64,000 bases of DNA from Xanthomonas pisi DSM 18956 (GTDB lineage: Bacteria > Pseudomonadota > Gammaproteobacteria > Xanthomonadales > Xanthomonadaceae). Where the stretch lies: positions 127,615 to 191,614 of the forward strand of contig NZ_JPLE01000017.1 in NCBI RefSeq assembly GCF_001010415.1, given 5' to 3'. Below the pieces are notes generated by a model. That model saw only the letters and a list, made by a program, of their open reading frames with translations, was not told the DNA's origin and searched no databases. Shown here one piece after another: positions 51,262-60,247 of this stretch. The position numbers and the translations under genes were made by a program. How positions within the stretch are numbered: position 1 is the stretch's first letter; each line of letters starts with the position of its first letter.

Positions 51262-52125
51262 TTATACCGCGGCCGCGCCGCTGACGATTTCCGAAATTTC
51301 CTGGGTGATCGCCGCCTGACGCGCCTTGTTGTAGACCAGTTGCAGGGTGCCGATCATCTTGTTGGCATTGTCGCTGGCGGCCTTCATCGCCACCATGCGC
51401 GCGGCATGTTCGGAGGCCACGTTTTCCAGCACGGCCTGGTACACCAGCGACTCGATGTAACGCGTCATCACGTGCTCCAGCACGGTCGCGGCATCGGGTT
51501 CGTACAGGTAGTCCCAATCGTGGTGCGCCACCTTGTGCTCGGCGGCCGGCAGCGGCAGCAGCTGATCGAAGCTGGCCTTCTGCGTCATGGTGTTCACGAA
51601 GCGGTTGTAGACCAGGTATACGCGGTCCACCTTGCCGTCGATGTAGGCATCGATCATCACCTTGATCACGCCGATCAGCTGCTCCACCTGCGGGCTGTCG
51701 CCCAGATGGGTCACGCTGCCGACCATGTTGACCTTGATGCGGCGGAAGAAGGCCGACGCCTTCTGACCGATGGTCACCACGTCGATCTCGGCACCCTTGT
51801 CCTGCCATGGACGCACTTCGCCCAGCATCTTGCGGAACAGGTTGTTGTTCAGACCGCCGGCCAGGCCGCGGTCGGAAGAGATCACGATGTAACCGACCCG
51901 CTTGACCTGCTCGCGCTCGACCAGAAACGGATGCTGGAAATCGGTGCTGGCCTGCGCCAGATGCCCGATCACCTGCTTCATCGCCTGCGCATACGGACGC
52001 GAGGTCTTCATGCGCTCCTGCGCCTTGCGGATCTTGGAGGCCGAGACCATTTCGAGCGCGCGCGTCACCTTGCGGGTGTTCTGCACGCTCTTGATCTTGG
52101 TTTTGATTTCGCGTCCGCCTGCCAT
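51262..52125 (-). CDS. atpG: ATP synthase gamma subunit
   Basis: The 287-residue rotor shaft of F1. The typical N-terminal helix ([20 protein letters not shown]) and C-terminal helix ([19 protein letters not shown]) form the coiled coil; [18 protein letters not shown] is the conserved centre. Start and length agree with the family. Confidence 0.97.
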   Translation of the reverse strand: MAGGREIKTKIKSVQNTRKVTRALEMVSASKIRKAQERMKTSRPYAQAMKQVIGHLAQASTDFQHPFLVEREQVKRVGYIVISSDRGLAGGLNNNLFRKMLGEVRPWQDKGAEIDVVTIGQKASAFFRRIKVNMVGSVTHLGDSPQVEQLIGVIKVMIDAYIDGKVDRVYLVYNRFVNTMTQKASFDQLLPLPAAEHKVAHHDWDYLYEPDAATVLEHVMTRYIESLVYQAVLENVASEHAARMVAMKAASDNANKMIGTLQLVYNKARQAAITQEISEIVSGAAAV

Positions 52126-52148
52126 ACTCGCTCGCTTCGCTCGCTTAG

Positions 52149-52308
52149 TGGGATTCGGGAATCGGGATTCGGGATTGGCTAAAGCCTCCCTACCTCACCG
52201 CTTCCGCGAACCCCGGATGCCTAACTTTTGGGACTCAAGAGCGAGGATTCGGCATCAGCCGAGACCCCGAACCACCGCTCCTACGAATCCCGAATGCCCA
52301 ATCCCGGC
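52149..52308. repeat. Inverted-repeat element between atpA and atpG
   Basis: The left arm (52149-52178) consists of GGGATTCGGGAATCGGGATT and the right arm (52284-52308) has GAATCCCGAATGCCCAATCC. Loop of about 105 bases. The inner ends share GCTCCTAC with the element at 51179, which supports a common origin. Confidence 0.75.
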
Positions 52309-52319
52309 TCCTGGCGCTG

Positions 52320-53867
52320 TTACCAGCTGCCCGTGGTCTTGAACTCTTCGATGCCCTTCTTGAACGCGGCTTCGATGTCGTTGTCCCAACCGCCGGTGCT
52401 GTTGATCTTGTTGATCAGCTCGCCCTGGGTGTTGGCGAAGTGGGCGTGCAGGCCTTCTTCGAACGCCAGCAGCTTATTGACCGGCACCTCGTCGAGGTAG
52501 CCCTCGTTGACGGCATAGATCGACAGCGCCTGGTTGGCGATGGACATCGGCGCGTACTGCTTCTGCTTCATCAGTTCGGTGACGCGCTGACCGCGCTCGA
52601 GCTGCTTGCGGGTGGCTTCGTCCAGGTCCGAGGCGAACTGCGCGAACGCCGCCAGCTCACGGTACTGCGCCAGCGAGATACGGATACCGCCGGACAGCTT
52701 CTTGATGATCTTGGTCTGGGCCGCACCGCCGACGCGCGACACCGAGATACCGGCGTTCACGGCCGGGCGGATACCGGCGTTGAACAGATCGGTTTCCAGG
52801 AAGATCTGGCCGTCGGTGATCGAGATCACGTTGGTCGGCACGAACGCGGACACATCGCCGGCCTGCGTTTCGATGATCGGCAGCGCGGTCAGCGAACCGG
52901 TCTTGCCGGTCACCGCACCGTTGGTGAACTTCTCCACGTACTCCTCGGACACGCGCGCAGCGCGCTCGAGCAGGCGGGAGTGCAGATAGAACACGTCGCC
53001 CGGATAGGCTTCGCGGCCCGGCGGGCGCTTGAGCAGCAGCGAGATCTGGCGGTAGGCCACGGCCTGCTTGGACAGATCGTCGTACACGATCAGCGCGTCT
53101 TCGCCGCGGTCCATGAAGTATTCGCCCATGGTGCAGCCGGCATACGGGCTGATGTACTGCATCGCGGCCGATTCGGACGCGGTCGCCGCCACCACCACGG
53201 TGTGCGCCAGCGCGCCGTTCTCTTCGAGCTTGCGCACGATGTTGGCAACGGTCGAGGCCTTCTGGCCGATCGCCACGTACACGCACTTGATGCCGGTGCC
53301 CTTCTGGTTGATCACCGCGTCGATCGCCAGCGCGGTCTTGCCGGTCTGACGGTCGCCGATGACCAGCTCGCGCTGGCCGCGGCCGATCGGAATCATCGCA
53401 TCGACCGACTTGTAACCGGTCTGCACCGGCTGGTCGACCGACTTGCGCCAGATCACGCCGGGGGCAACGCGCTCCACCGGTGCGGTCTGGGTGGCGCCCA
53501 GCGGGCCCTTGCCGTCGATCGGCTCGCCCAGCGCGTTGACCACGCGACCGAGCAGTTCCGGACCGACCGGCACTTCCAGGATGCGGCCGGTGGTCTTGGC
53601 CACGTCGCCTTCGCGCAGGTTCTCGTAATCGCCCAGCACCACGGCGCCGACCGAATCGCGCTCCAGGTTCAGTGCGAGCGCGAAGGTGTTGTTCGGCAGT
53701 TCGATCATTTCGCCCTGCATCACGTCGGCCAGGCCGAAGATGCGCACGATGCCGTCGGACACGCTGGTCACGGAGCCTTCGTTGCGCGACTCTGCGGACA
53801 GCTTGACCGCCTCGATGCGGGTCTTGATCAGGTCGCTGATTTCGGAGGGGTTGAGCGTGGTTGCCAT
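52320..53867 (-). CDS. atpA: ATP synthase alpha subunit
   Basis: Non-catalytic nucleotide-binding F1 subunit of 515 residues. Walker A GDRQTGKT, the [18 protein letters not shown] entry and the [16 protein letters not shown] segment are in place. The C-terminal [18 protein letters not shown] is typical. The start ([15 protein letters not shown]) gives the normal length. A gap of 47 bases separates it from atpH. Confidence 0.98.
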   Translation of the reverse strand: MATTLNPSEISDLIKTRIEAVKLSAESRNEGSVTSVSDGIVRIFGLADVMQGEMIELPNNTFALALNLERDSVGAVVLGDYENLREGDVAKTTGRILEVPVGPELLGRVVNALGEPIDGKGPLGATQTAPVERVAPGVIWRKSVDQPVQTGYKSVDAMIPIGRGQRELVIGDRQTGKTALAIDAVINQKGTGIKCVYVAIGQKASTVANIVRKLEENGALAHTVVVAATASESAAMQYISPYAGCTMGEYFMDRGEDALIVYDDLSKQAVAYRQISLLLKRPPGREAYPGDVFYLHSRLLERAARVSEEYVEKFTNGAVTGKTGSLTALPIIETQAGDVSAFVPTNVISITDGQIFLETDLFNAGIRPAVNAGISVSRVGGAAQTKIIKKLSGGIRISLAQYRELAAFAQFASDLDEATRKQLERGQRVTELMKQKQYAPMSIANQALSIYAVNEGYLDEVPVNKLLAFEEGLHAHFANTQGELINKINSTGGWDNDIEAAFKKGIEEFKTTGSW

Positions 53868-53914
53868 CGTTCAGTCCTAGGTGCCGGCCGCGAGGGCCAT
53901 GCGTTTATGTGAAT

Positions 53915-54442
53915 TCAGTGGGCGAGCGAGCTTTGCAGACGCGCAAGCTTGCCCTTCAGCGAGCCGTCGATGACCACGTCGCCGGTGTCGATCACCGCGC
54001 CGCCGATCAGCGAAGCATCCACCGCGGTGGTGATGTCCACCTCGCGGCCGAAACGCTTCTTCAGCGCAGCAGCGATCGTGTCCAGTTCCGCCTGGCTCAT
54101 TGCAGCCGCCGAGGTCACCGTCGCCTTGACGACGTGTTCGGCCTCGGCACGCAGCTGTTCGTACAGCCCTGCCACTTCCGGCAGCAGCGACAGCCGCTGC
54201 GCATCGGCCAGCAGGCCGAGGAAACGCAGATAGTCTTCGCTCGCCTGCGGCGGCGCCAGCAACGTCACGGCCTGTTCCTGGCGCAGGGCCGGGTTGAGCA
54301 GTAATGCCGCCACGCGCGGGTCGCCGGCCACCTGCGCCGAAAACGCCAGCGCATCGGACCAGGGCGCAAAGTTGCCGCCCTCACGCGCGATCGCAAACGC
54401 GGCGCGGCCGTACGGACGGGCAAGTGTGAGGGCCTGACTCAT
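53915..54442 (-). CDS. atpH: ATP synthase delta subunit
   Basis: The 175-residue delta subunit connects the peripheral stalk to the top of F1. It starts [19 protein letters not shown] and has the conserved ending [18 protein letters not shown]. It follows atpF with only three bases between stop and start. Confidence 0.96.
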   Translation of the reverse strand: MSQALTLARPYGRAAFAIAREGGNFAPWSDALAFSAQVAGDPRVAALLLNPALRQEQAVTLLAPPQASEDYLRFLGLLADAQRLSLLPEVAGLYEQLRAEAEHVVKATVTSAAAMSQAELDTIAAALKKRFGREVDITTAVDASLIGGAVIDTGDVVIDGSLKGKLARLQSSLAH

Positions 54443-54445
54443 CGA

Positions 54446-54916
54446 TTAAATCTCCGCCGCCAGCTCGTCGAGCAGCGCCTTGTGGGCGTTGGCGTCGATT
54501 TCGCGCTTGAGCAGCTTTTCGGCGCCACTGACCGCCAGCACCGAGACCTGCTTGCGCAGTTCCTCGCGGGCACGGGTGGCAGATGCGTCGATTTCGGTCT
54601 GGGCCAGATCCTTCTGACGGTTGGCTTCGGCAATCGCCTCGAGCTTGGCCGCTTCGATGATCTGGTTGGCGCGCGCATGGGCCTGATCGATGATCTCGTT
54701 GGCCTTGGTGCGTGCGTCCTTCAATGCTTCGTTGACCTTTTCCTGCGCCTGCGCCAGATCCTTCTGACTGCGATCGGCTGCGGCCAGACCTTCAGCGATC
54801 TTTTGCTGACGCTCTTCGATCGCCTGCAGCAGCGGCGGCCAGATTTTGGTCGCGACGATCCAGATCAGACCGGCGAAGGCCAGCGCCTGGGCAAAGATGG
54901 TAAGGGTGATATCCAT
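54446..54916 (-). CDS. atpF: ATP synthase b subunit
   Basis: The 156-residue peripheral stalk subunit. One N-terminal membrane helix ([18 protein letters not shown]) is followed by a long charged helix (about 30-150). The start [15 protein letters not shown] is normal. It dimerises and binds delta. Confidence 0.96.
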   Translation of the reverse strand: MDITLTIFAQALAFAGLIWIVATKIWPPLLQAIEERQQKIAEGLAAADRSQKDLAQAQEKVNEALKDARTKANEIIDQAHARANQIIEAAKLEAIAEANRQKDLAQTEIDASATRAREELRKQVSVLAVSGAEKLLKREIDANAHKALLDELAAEI

Positions 54917-55029
54917 GGGTCGCTCAATCGCTGTTTAGGGGTGAAAGCGCCGCCGCATTGGCGACGCTTCCCGACCTTCATCCGCGGACGCAGCCGCACT
55001 GGCTGCCTCCGCATCCTGCTACCGCTGGA

Positions 55030-55404
<375 letters not shown>

Positions 55405-56205
55405 TCAGTGGCTGTCTTCGGCCAGGCTCAGATACACGATCGACAGCATCATGAAGATGAAGGCCTGCAGCGGAATCACCAACAGGTGGAACAGCATCCA
55501 GCCAAGGCCGAATACGCCGCCAGCGACCATGCCGGCGATGCCCGCACCGCCCAGCACCCAGATCAGCAGGAAGACGATCTCGCCGCCGAACATGTTGCCG
55601 AACAGTCGCATCGCCAACGAAATCGGCTTGCTCAGCCACTCGACGATGTTCAGGAGCAGGTTGAACGGCATCATCCACTTGCCGAACGGCGCCGTCAGGA
55701 ATTCCTTGGTCATGCCGCCCACGCCCTTGGAGCGCAGCGAGAACACGATCATCAGGAAGAACACGCTGATCGACATGCCCAAGGTGGCATTGACGTCGGC
55801 GGTGGGCACCGGCTTCCAGGCATGGATGCCTGCCCAGCCCAGCGGAATGGCGATGAAATCGGCCGGGATCATCTTGATGAGGTTCATCAACAGGATCCAG
55901 AAGAAGATGGTGATCGCGATCGGCGTCACCAGCTTGCTGCTGCCGTGATAGGTGTCCTTGGCCTGCCGGTCGACGAATTCCAGGCAGATTTCCACGAATG
56001 CCTGCCACTTGCCCGGCACGCCGGCCGTGGCATTGCGGGTTGCCGTCCAGAACGCCAGCACCATGACCAGGCCCATCAACACGGCCATGACCAGGGTGTC
56101 GACGTGGATGGTCCAAAACGTGCCGCCACCCTCGCGAACCGGATAGATCAGGTTCTGCAGGTGATGCTGGATATAGGAGGTAGGTGTTGCTGCCTCGCCC
56201 GCCAT
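55405..56205 (-). CDS. atpB: ATP synthase a subunit
   Basis: The 266-residue stator subunit with the proton half-channels. Several membrane helices are evident, and the essential Arg lies in PISLAMRLFGNMFGGE. The start MAGEAATPTSYIQHHLQNL matches gammaproteobacterial homologues. It lies between atpI and atpE. Confidence 0.97.
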   Translation of the reverse strand: MAGEAATPTSYIQHHLQNLIYPVREGGGTFWTIHVDTLVMAVLMGLVMVLAFWTATRNATAGVPGKWQAFVEICLEFVDRQAKDTYHGSSKLVTPIAITIFFWILLMNLIKMIPADFIAIPLGWAGIHAWKPVPTADVNATLGMSISVFFLMIVFSLRSKGVGGMTKEFLTAPFGKWMMPFNLLLNIVEWLSKPISLAMRLFGNMFGGEIVFLLIWVLGGAGIAGMVAGGVFGLGWMLFHLLVIPLQAFIFMMLSIVYLSLAEDSH

Positions 56206-56230
56206 GTGTCTGGAGCCCTTTAAGTTCGAA

Positions 56231-56596
56231 TCAACGTCTGGCCAGAGCCAGAACCTGAAAAATCAACCCGATGGCGATACCCGCCAACAGAGCCAGAGGA
56301 GGCAACCGCCACAGGGCAAAGCCCAGCGACAACGCCGCAAATACCAACACCCACTTCAGCACCATCGCCAGCACCAGCCGCACCATCGCGATGCCTGCTG
56401 CCTGGATGCCGCCACCGAGCGCGGTACGTGCCGCAACCCAACCGCCCAGTACCGTCGCAAACCCGGTCAATGCCAGACCGGCAGAGTAACGGGGACCGAC
56501 CAACAGCAACCCCAGACTGGTTATAGCTACAGCGGCAAGCGGATATACCGCAGCGCGCAGCATCAACCGCCGACCCGCGTCAACGGAGTTCAGCAC
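56231..56596 (-). CDS. atpI: ATP synthase protein I
   Basis: A small membrane protein of 121 residues that helps assemble the c-ring. Four hydrophobic helices (AAVYPLAAVAITSLGLLLV; SAGLALTGFATVLGGWVAA; AAGIAMVRLVLAMVLKWVLV; LPPLALLAGIAIGLIFQVL) fit AtpI. I start at the GTG at 56596, which has TAAGG seven bases upstream; an ATG ten codons further in is weaker. It is the first gene of the operon. Confidence 0.85.
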   Translation of the reverse strand: MLNSVDAGRRLMLRAAVYPLAAVAITSLGLLLVGPRYSAGLALTGFATVLGGWVAARTALGGGIQAAGIAMVRLVLAMVLKWVLVFAALSLGFALWRLPPLALLAGIAIGLIFQVLALARR

Positions 56597-56655
56597 TACG
56601 GTTACCTTACGTGTGAATGAGGGGGAAGCGCAGTTGCGCCTCGTCGAGCCGCGAA

Positions 56656-56685
56656 AGTATAGCAATGGGACAAATTGCGAGACAA
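56656..56685 (-). promoter_or_regulatory. Candidate sigma-70 promoter of the atp operon
   Basis: On the minus strand TTGTCT (56685-56680) and TATACT (56661-56656) are separated by 18 bases. Transcription would begin near 56648, about 50 bases before the atpI GTG. Both hexamers are close to consensus. Confidence 0.6.
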
Positions 56686-56822
56686 CCGGCAGAGGTCATT
56701 GACTGCTGCAACGCACCAAGCGTGCGCCGCGGCGGCGGGTGGGAACTTTGCCACAAACTGGCGGTCGGAACTTGCGAGGCCTGCACATCCTCGTCGAAAG
56801 GTACCGCCGCAGGCCGCGTATG

Positions 56823-56854
56823 GGAGCCCTGGGAGACCGGGGCTCCTGCTTTTT
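56823..56854 (+). terminator. Terminator-like hairpin with T-run
   Basis: GGAGCCC (56823-56829) and GGGCTCC (56840-56846) pair, followed by TGCTTTTT. No gene ends here on the plus strand, so it may define the 3' end of a small RNA from the region after 56690. Confidence 0.5.
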
Positions 56855-57228
56855 ACGCATTTTGTCGCACCCTGACACTTTCCCATCGGCGGTCCAATCC
56901 GCTGCGGCGCACGATCGTTTCGATCCATGCAGCGCCGCGATGACGGCCATCTTGCCGCCCGGTGCGGCACCGGTTGCGCAGTTGGCGGCGGCGACCGTAC
57001 CTGAAGGTATGCACTACGCCACACTTTTTGCGCGTCGTTTTCAGCGCCGGATTTGCCGTGTCCGCCGCGCGGGCCCCATGCCTACTGGAGATGCGGACCG
57101 TTTTGTCCGATTGCTATCTCCGCCTTCACGGGTGTGCGACAGGTCCTTCACTTTTGGAAGACGTCGTCTTATCGATAGTGCGCGCCACTGGCCCAACGGC
57201 CTGACCATTCCAAGAATTCGGAGCTCCC

Positions 57229-58206
57229 ATGAAACACCTCCTCGCACTGGCGATCCCGTGCGTTCTGGCCGTCGCCTACGTCGCGCCCGCACACGCTGAA
57301 GATACCGATGACCGCTTCCAGATTCGCCTCGGTGCGATGAATGTGGACAACGACAACACCATCCGCGGCAACACGCTGCTGGCGGGCAACAACGTGTCGG
57401 TCAATGAAGATTTCAAGCTGGGCGGCAAGGAATGGGAGCCGCGCGTCGATGGCGTGTTCCGCATCAGCACCCGTCAGCGCCTGATCTTCGACTACTTCAA
57501 GTACGACAAGGACCGCCGCGAGACCCTGACCCAGGACCTGAGCGCCGGCGGCGTGACCGTGCCGAGCGGCAGCTTCATCAAGGGCGAGCTGAAGTATCAG
57601 GTCGCGACCCTGGTGTACGACTACTCGGTGATCGATTCGCCGGAATTCAGCCTGGGCCTGCAGCTCGGCGCCGAATACGCCAAGGTCGAAGCCAACGGGT
57701 ATGCCGATCTGGGCACCGTGTTCTCCGGCGATGTGCTGGACGAGAAGGCCGACGGCGTGGCGCCGGTGGTGGGCATCCGCTTCACCGCGCGTCCGAGCGA
57801 GCATTGGCTGTTCAACGTGCAGGGCCAGTACCTCAACACCAGCTGGGGCAACTTCGACGACTACGAGGGCGACCTGAGCCGCGCCAACGCGATTGCCGAA
57901 TACCGCTTCACCAAGAACTTCGGCATCTTCGCCGGCTACGACTGGTTCAAGCTCGACGTCGACCAGCGCGGCAGCGATGGCCTGATCGGCCTGAAGCAGG
58001 AGTTCAAGGGCCCGGTGGCAGGCGTGACGTTCGCGTTTCAGCTGCCCGGCGGCGCCGACGGCACCGGGAACAGCTACGTGGCCACACACACGTCGTCGGC
58101 CGGCGGCATCTCGTCCACGCCGGCGCGCAACACCTCCACCTGCGCCGCATCGGCGATCGGCCTGGGCACCCGACGGCCCTGCCCGGCGATCCGCTGGCTG
58201 CCGTAA
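57229..58206 (+). CDS. Outer-membrane beta-barrel protein with probable read-through extension
   Basis: An exported protein of 325 residues. A signal peptide (MKHLLALAIPCVLAVAYVAPAHA) is followed by alternating-residue strands typical of an OmpW/OmpA-like eight-strand barrel (RFQIRLGAMNVDN, VDGVFRISTRQRLIFDYFKY, NAIAEYRFTKNFGIFAGYDWF). A natural barrel end occurs at residue 270 (GVTFAF, C-terminal Phe). The next codon is CAG (58039-58041), one base from TAG, and the following 55 residues are low in complexity and lack barrel features. It is likely that a stop codon was lost and translation runs into the neighbouring sequence. GGAG lies before the ATG. Confidence 0.75.
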   Translation: MKHLLALAIPCVLAVAYVAPAHAEDTDDRFQIRLGAMNVDNDNTIRGNTLLAGNNVSVNEDFKLGGKEWEPRVDGVFRISTRQRLIFDYFKYDKDRRETLTQDLSAGGVTVPSGSFIKGELKYQVATLVYDYSVIDSPEFSLGLQLGAEYAKVEANGYADLGTVFSGDVLDEKADGVAPVVGIRFTARPSEHWLFNVQGQYLNTSWGNFDDYEGDLSRANAIAEYRFTKNFGIFAGYDWFKLDVDQRGSDGLIGLKQEFKGPVAGVTFAFQLPGGADGTGNSYVATHTSSAGGISSTPARNTSTCAASAIGLGTRRPCPAIRWLP

Positions 58207-58477
58207 CACTGCGGTCTGTCGTTGGCGATGAGCACGCGATCGGTCGGCAGGACCTGTCGGTGCGCCGATACCTCGCCACTGCGAGCGCCCTGCCTGGCCA
58301 AGGCCTCCAGCACGCGCTCCTGCAAGGCAGGAGCGGCGTGAGCATGCCGCACCGGCGGCCGGAGCCGGAGCCGGCGGCGACGCCGTCGCGTCCGACCTGG
58401 ACCGCGCTCGGCAAGCCCTCATGCTCGGCGAAGATGCGGCGAATCTGCGGCAGATGCTCGGCGGCAACCGCCAGCAT
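58074..58477 (-). pseudogene. Broken DUF6624-like gene (frameshifted fragment)
   Basis: Two minus-strand frames together resemble a DUF6624-type protein. The first part (58477 down to about 58370) reads HLPQIRRIFAEHEGLPSAVQ and then GRDGVAAG. The second frame (58352 to 58074) reads RHAHAAPALQERVLEALARQ, VLPTDRVLIANDRPQCYGSQ and RPIADAAQVEVLRAGVDEM, the usual end of the family. The break lies in a short CCGGCT-type repeat at about 58353-58378. The N-terminal half of the family is not visible. It is convergent with the outer-membrane gene, whose apparent read-through enters it. The family assignment is from memory of its motifs. Confidence 0.55.
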
Positions 58478-58516
58478 CGTCTAACGGCCGCACGCTGCAG
58501 CCACGCGCCAGCGCGC

Positions 58517-59794
58517 TCACTCGGCGACGCGTTCGCCGCCCTTGATCACGCCCTCTACCTGCCGCAACGCGGTGACGTCCTGCAGCGGATCGCCGCTGAC
58601 CGCGATCAGATCGGCGTAGCGGCCAGGGGCGATGGCGCCAACGTCGTTGCTGCGCCCCAGGGCCTGGGCTGCGTCCACGGTGGCGGCACGGATGGCTTCC
58701 AGCGGCGTCATGCCCCACTCCACCATCTTGGCGAACTGGCGCGCGTTGTCGCCATTGGGATACACACCGCCATCGCTGCCGAACACCAGCTTGACCCCGG
58801 CCGCGTGCGCGGCACGAAAGGTCTCGCGCTGCTTGCGCCCGATCTGGCGCTCCTTTTCCAGCGATTCGGCGAACAGGCCGTTCTTTTCGCCCTCGGCCAG
58901 GATGTAGTCGTCGTTGTAGATGTCCATCGAAAACCAGGTGCCATGCGCCCTGGCCAGCCTGAAGGATTCCGCATCGGCCAGGCTGGCGTGCTCGATGGTG
59001 TCGGCGCCTGCGCGGATCGCATCGTTGATGCCAGCGGTGCCATGCGCATGCACGGCGACCTTCAGGCCCAGCCGGTGCGCCTCGTCCACCAGCGCGCGCA
59101 TTTCCTCCAGGCTGTATTGCTGCCCGCCGACGCTGTCTGTCTTGGACAGCACGCCGCCGGTGCCGCAGAACTTGATCACTTCTGCGCCGTACTTGCGCAA
59201 CGTGCGTACCGCGGCGCGGATCGCGTCCGGGCCATCGGCGACTCCGGGGCCGCTGACCTTGACCGAGGGCGGGAATTCGGTGGCATCGCAGTGGCCGCCG
59301 GTGGCACCGATGCCATAGGTGGCCGGCACGATCCGCGGGCCAGGCACGGTGCCGCGCTCGATCGCCTGCTTGAGCGCGACATCGTCGTAGTTGAGCGAGC
59401 CGACATTGCGCACCGTGGTGAAGCCTGCGCGCAGCGTTTTTGCGGCATTGGCCACACCGACCACGGTCCAGAAATTGTCGGTGTACTCCAGCGCCTTGTA
59501 GCCGCCCAGGGTGGGGTCCACGGTGAGATGCACATGCATGTCGATCAGCCCCGGCAACAGCGTGCGCTCGCCCAGATCGATGCGCTGCGCGTCGGCCGGC
59601 AACGGATCGCCGTGTCGACCGACGCGGGTGATACGGCCGGCAACCACTTCGATCTGCGGCTTGTCCACATAGCGGCCGGCCTGCACGTCCAGCAGGCGCG
59701 CGGCGGTGATCACGGTGGTCTGTGCGTGCGCGCCCAGCGAGGCACACAGGCAGCCAGCAGCGGCGAGCAGCGCCGGCAAACGCATCTTCGACAT
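58517..59794 (-). CDS. Exported amidohydrolase (prolidase/imidazolonepropionase-like)
   Basis: A periplasmic metal-dependent hydrolase of 425 residues. The signal peptide (MSKMRLPALLAAAGCLCASL) is followed by an amidohydrolase barrel. The metal ligands are visible: HVH in LPGLIDMHVHLTVDP, a probable carboxylated Lys in AEVIKFCGTGG, His in LKVAVHAHGTAG, His in TIEHASL and Asp in VFGSDGGVYP. The substrate is not given by sequence; relatives act on dipeptides and cyclic amides. AGGGA precedes the ATG at 59794; a longer frame upstream has no family resemblance. Confidence 0.87.
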   Translation of the reverse strand: MSKMRLPALLAAAGCLCASLGAHAQTTVITAARLLDVQAGRYVDKPQIEVVAGRITRVGRHGDPLPADAQRIDLGERTLLPGLIDMHVHLTVDPTLGGYKALEYTDNFWTVVGVANAAKTLRAGFTTVRNVGSLNYDDVALKQAIERGTVPGPRIVPATYGIGATGGHCDATEFPPSVKVSGPGVADGPDAIRAAVRTLRKYGAEVIKFCGTGGVLSKTDSVGGQQYSLEEMRALVDEAHRLGLKVAVHAHGTAGINDAIRAGADTIEHASLADAESFRLARAHGTWFSMDIYNDDYILAEGEKNGLFAESLEKERQIGRKQRETFRAAHAAGVKLVFGSDGGVYPNGDNARQFAKMVEWGMTPLEAIRAATVDAAQALGRSNDVGAIAPGRYADLIAVSGDPLQDVTALRQVEGVIKGGERVAE

Positions 59795-60198
59795 CGGGGT
59801 CGTCCCTGAGCTGCGAACGGCGTGTCCGCGCTCCGATGGTGCAAGCGGACTGCGGGCTGCGCAAGCGCCTGCGCATGGAGGTCGCACCGTCGCAATGCCA
59901 TGTGTGGCCGCGCCAGCCGTATCTGGCGCGCGAACGATGCGCCATCGCCGTGCGCCAGACTGGGCGCTGCCCAGGGACCTGCGCAATCGGCTTGCAGGCT
60001 TAAGCCCTGTCGAATCCTGCGATCGGGCGCAGCGGCCAGGTCCGGTCGCCGCATGCGGCTGCGTGGCACGTCGGAAATACCGCAAAACTCCGCGCGTGCG
60101 CGGTCGCGCCGCATGCATTGACGCGTCCCACACCACACGGCGCAGCGCCGCAGCGATCGCGCCAACGGCGATCGCGCGTAACCGTACCCCCTGACAAC
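59795..60198. other. Intergenic region upstream of the amidohydrolase gene
   Basis: About 400 bases between the amidohydrolase start and the lpdA terminator hairpin. It must hold the amidohydrolase promoter; no clear element or gene was recognised. Confidence 0.5.
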
Positions 60199-60223
60199 AA
60201 CGCCCCGCACAAGGCGGGGCGTT
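60199..60223 (-). terminator. Terminator hairpin after lpdA
   Basis: AACGCCCCGC (60199-60208) and GCGGGGCGTT (60214-60223) form a perfect ten-pair stem with a five-base loop, 25 bases after the lpdA stop. The following minus-strand sequence (GTTGTC) is only partly T-rich. Confidence 0.7.
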
Positions 60224-60247
60224 GCTGGCAGCTGCGGATGCGTGCAG

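Larger units (their letters stand above)
56597..57228. other. Divergent intergenic region atpI/outer-membrane protein
   Basis: About 630 bases without a gene I can support. It holds a probable atp promoter (56656-56685) and a hairpin with T-run in plus orientation (56823-56854), which could end a short plus-strand RNA, but I cannot name one. Confidence 0.5.

Noticed and set aside
57127..57165. Two TTCAC boxes before the outer-membrane gene as a plant-inducible promoter
   Set aside because: The PIP consensus is TTCGB-N15-TTCGB; here the bases and the spacing (17) both deviate.
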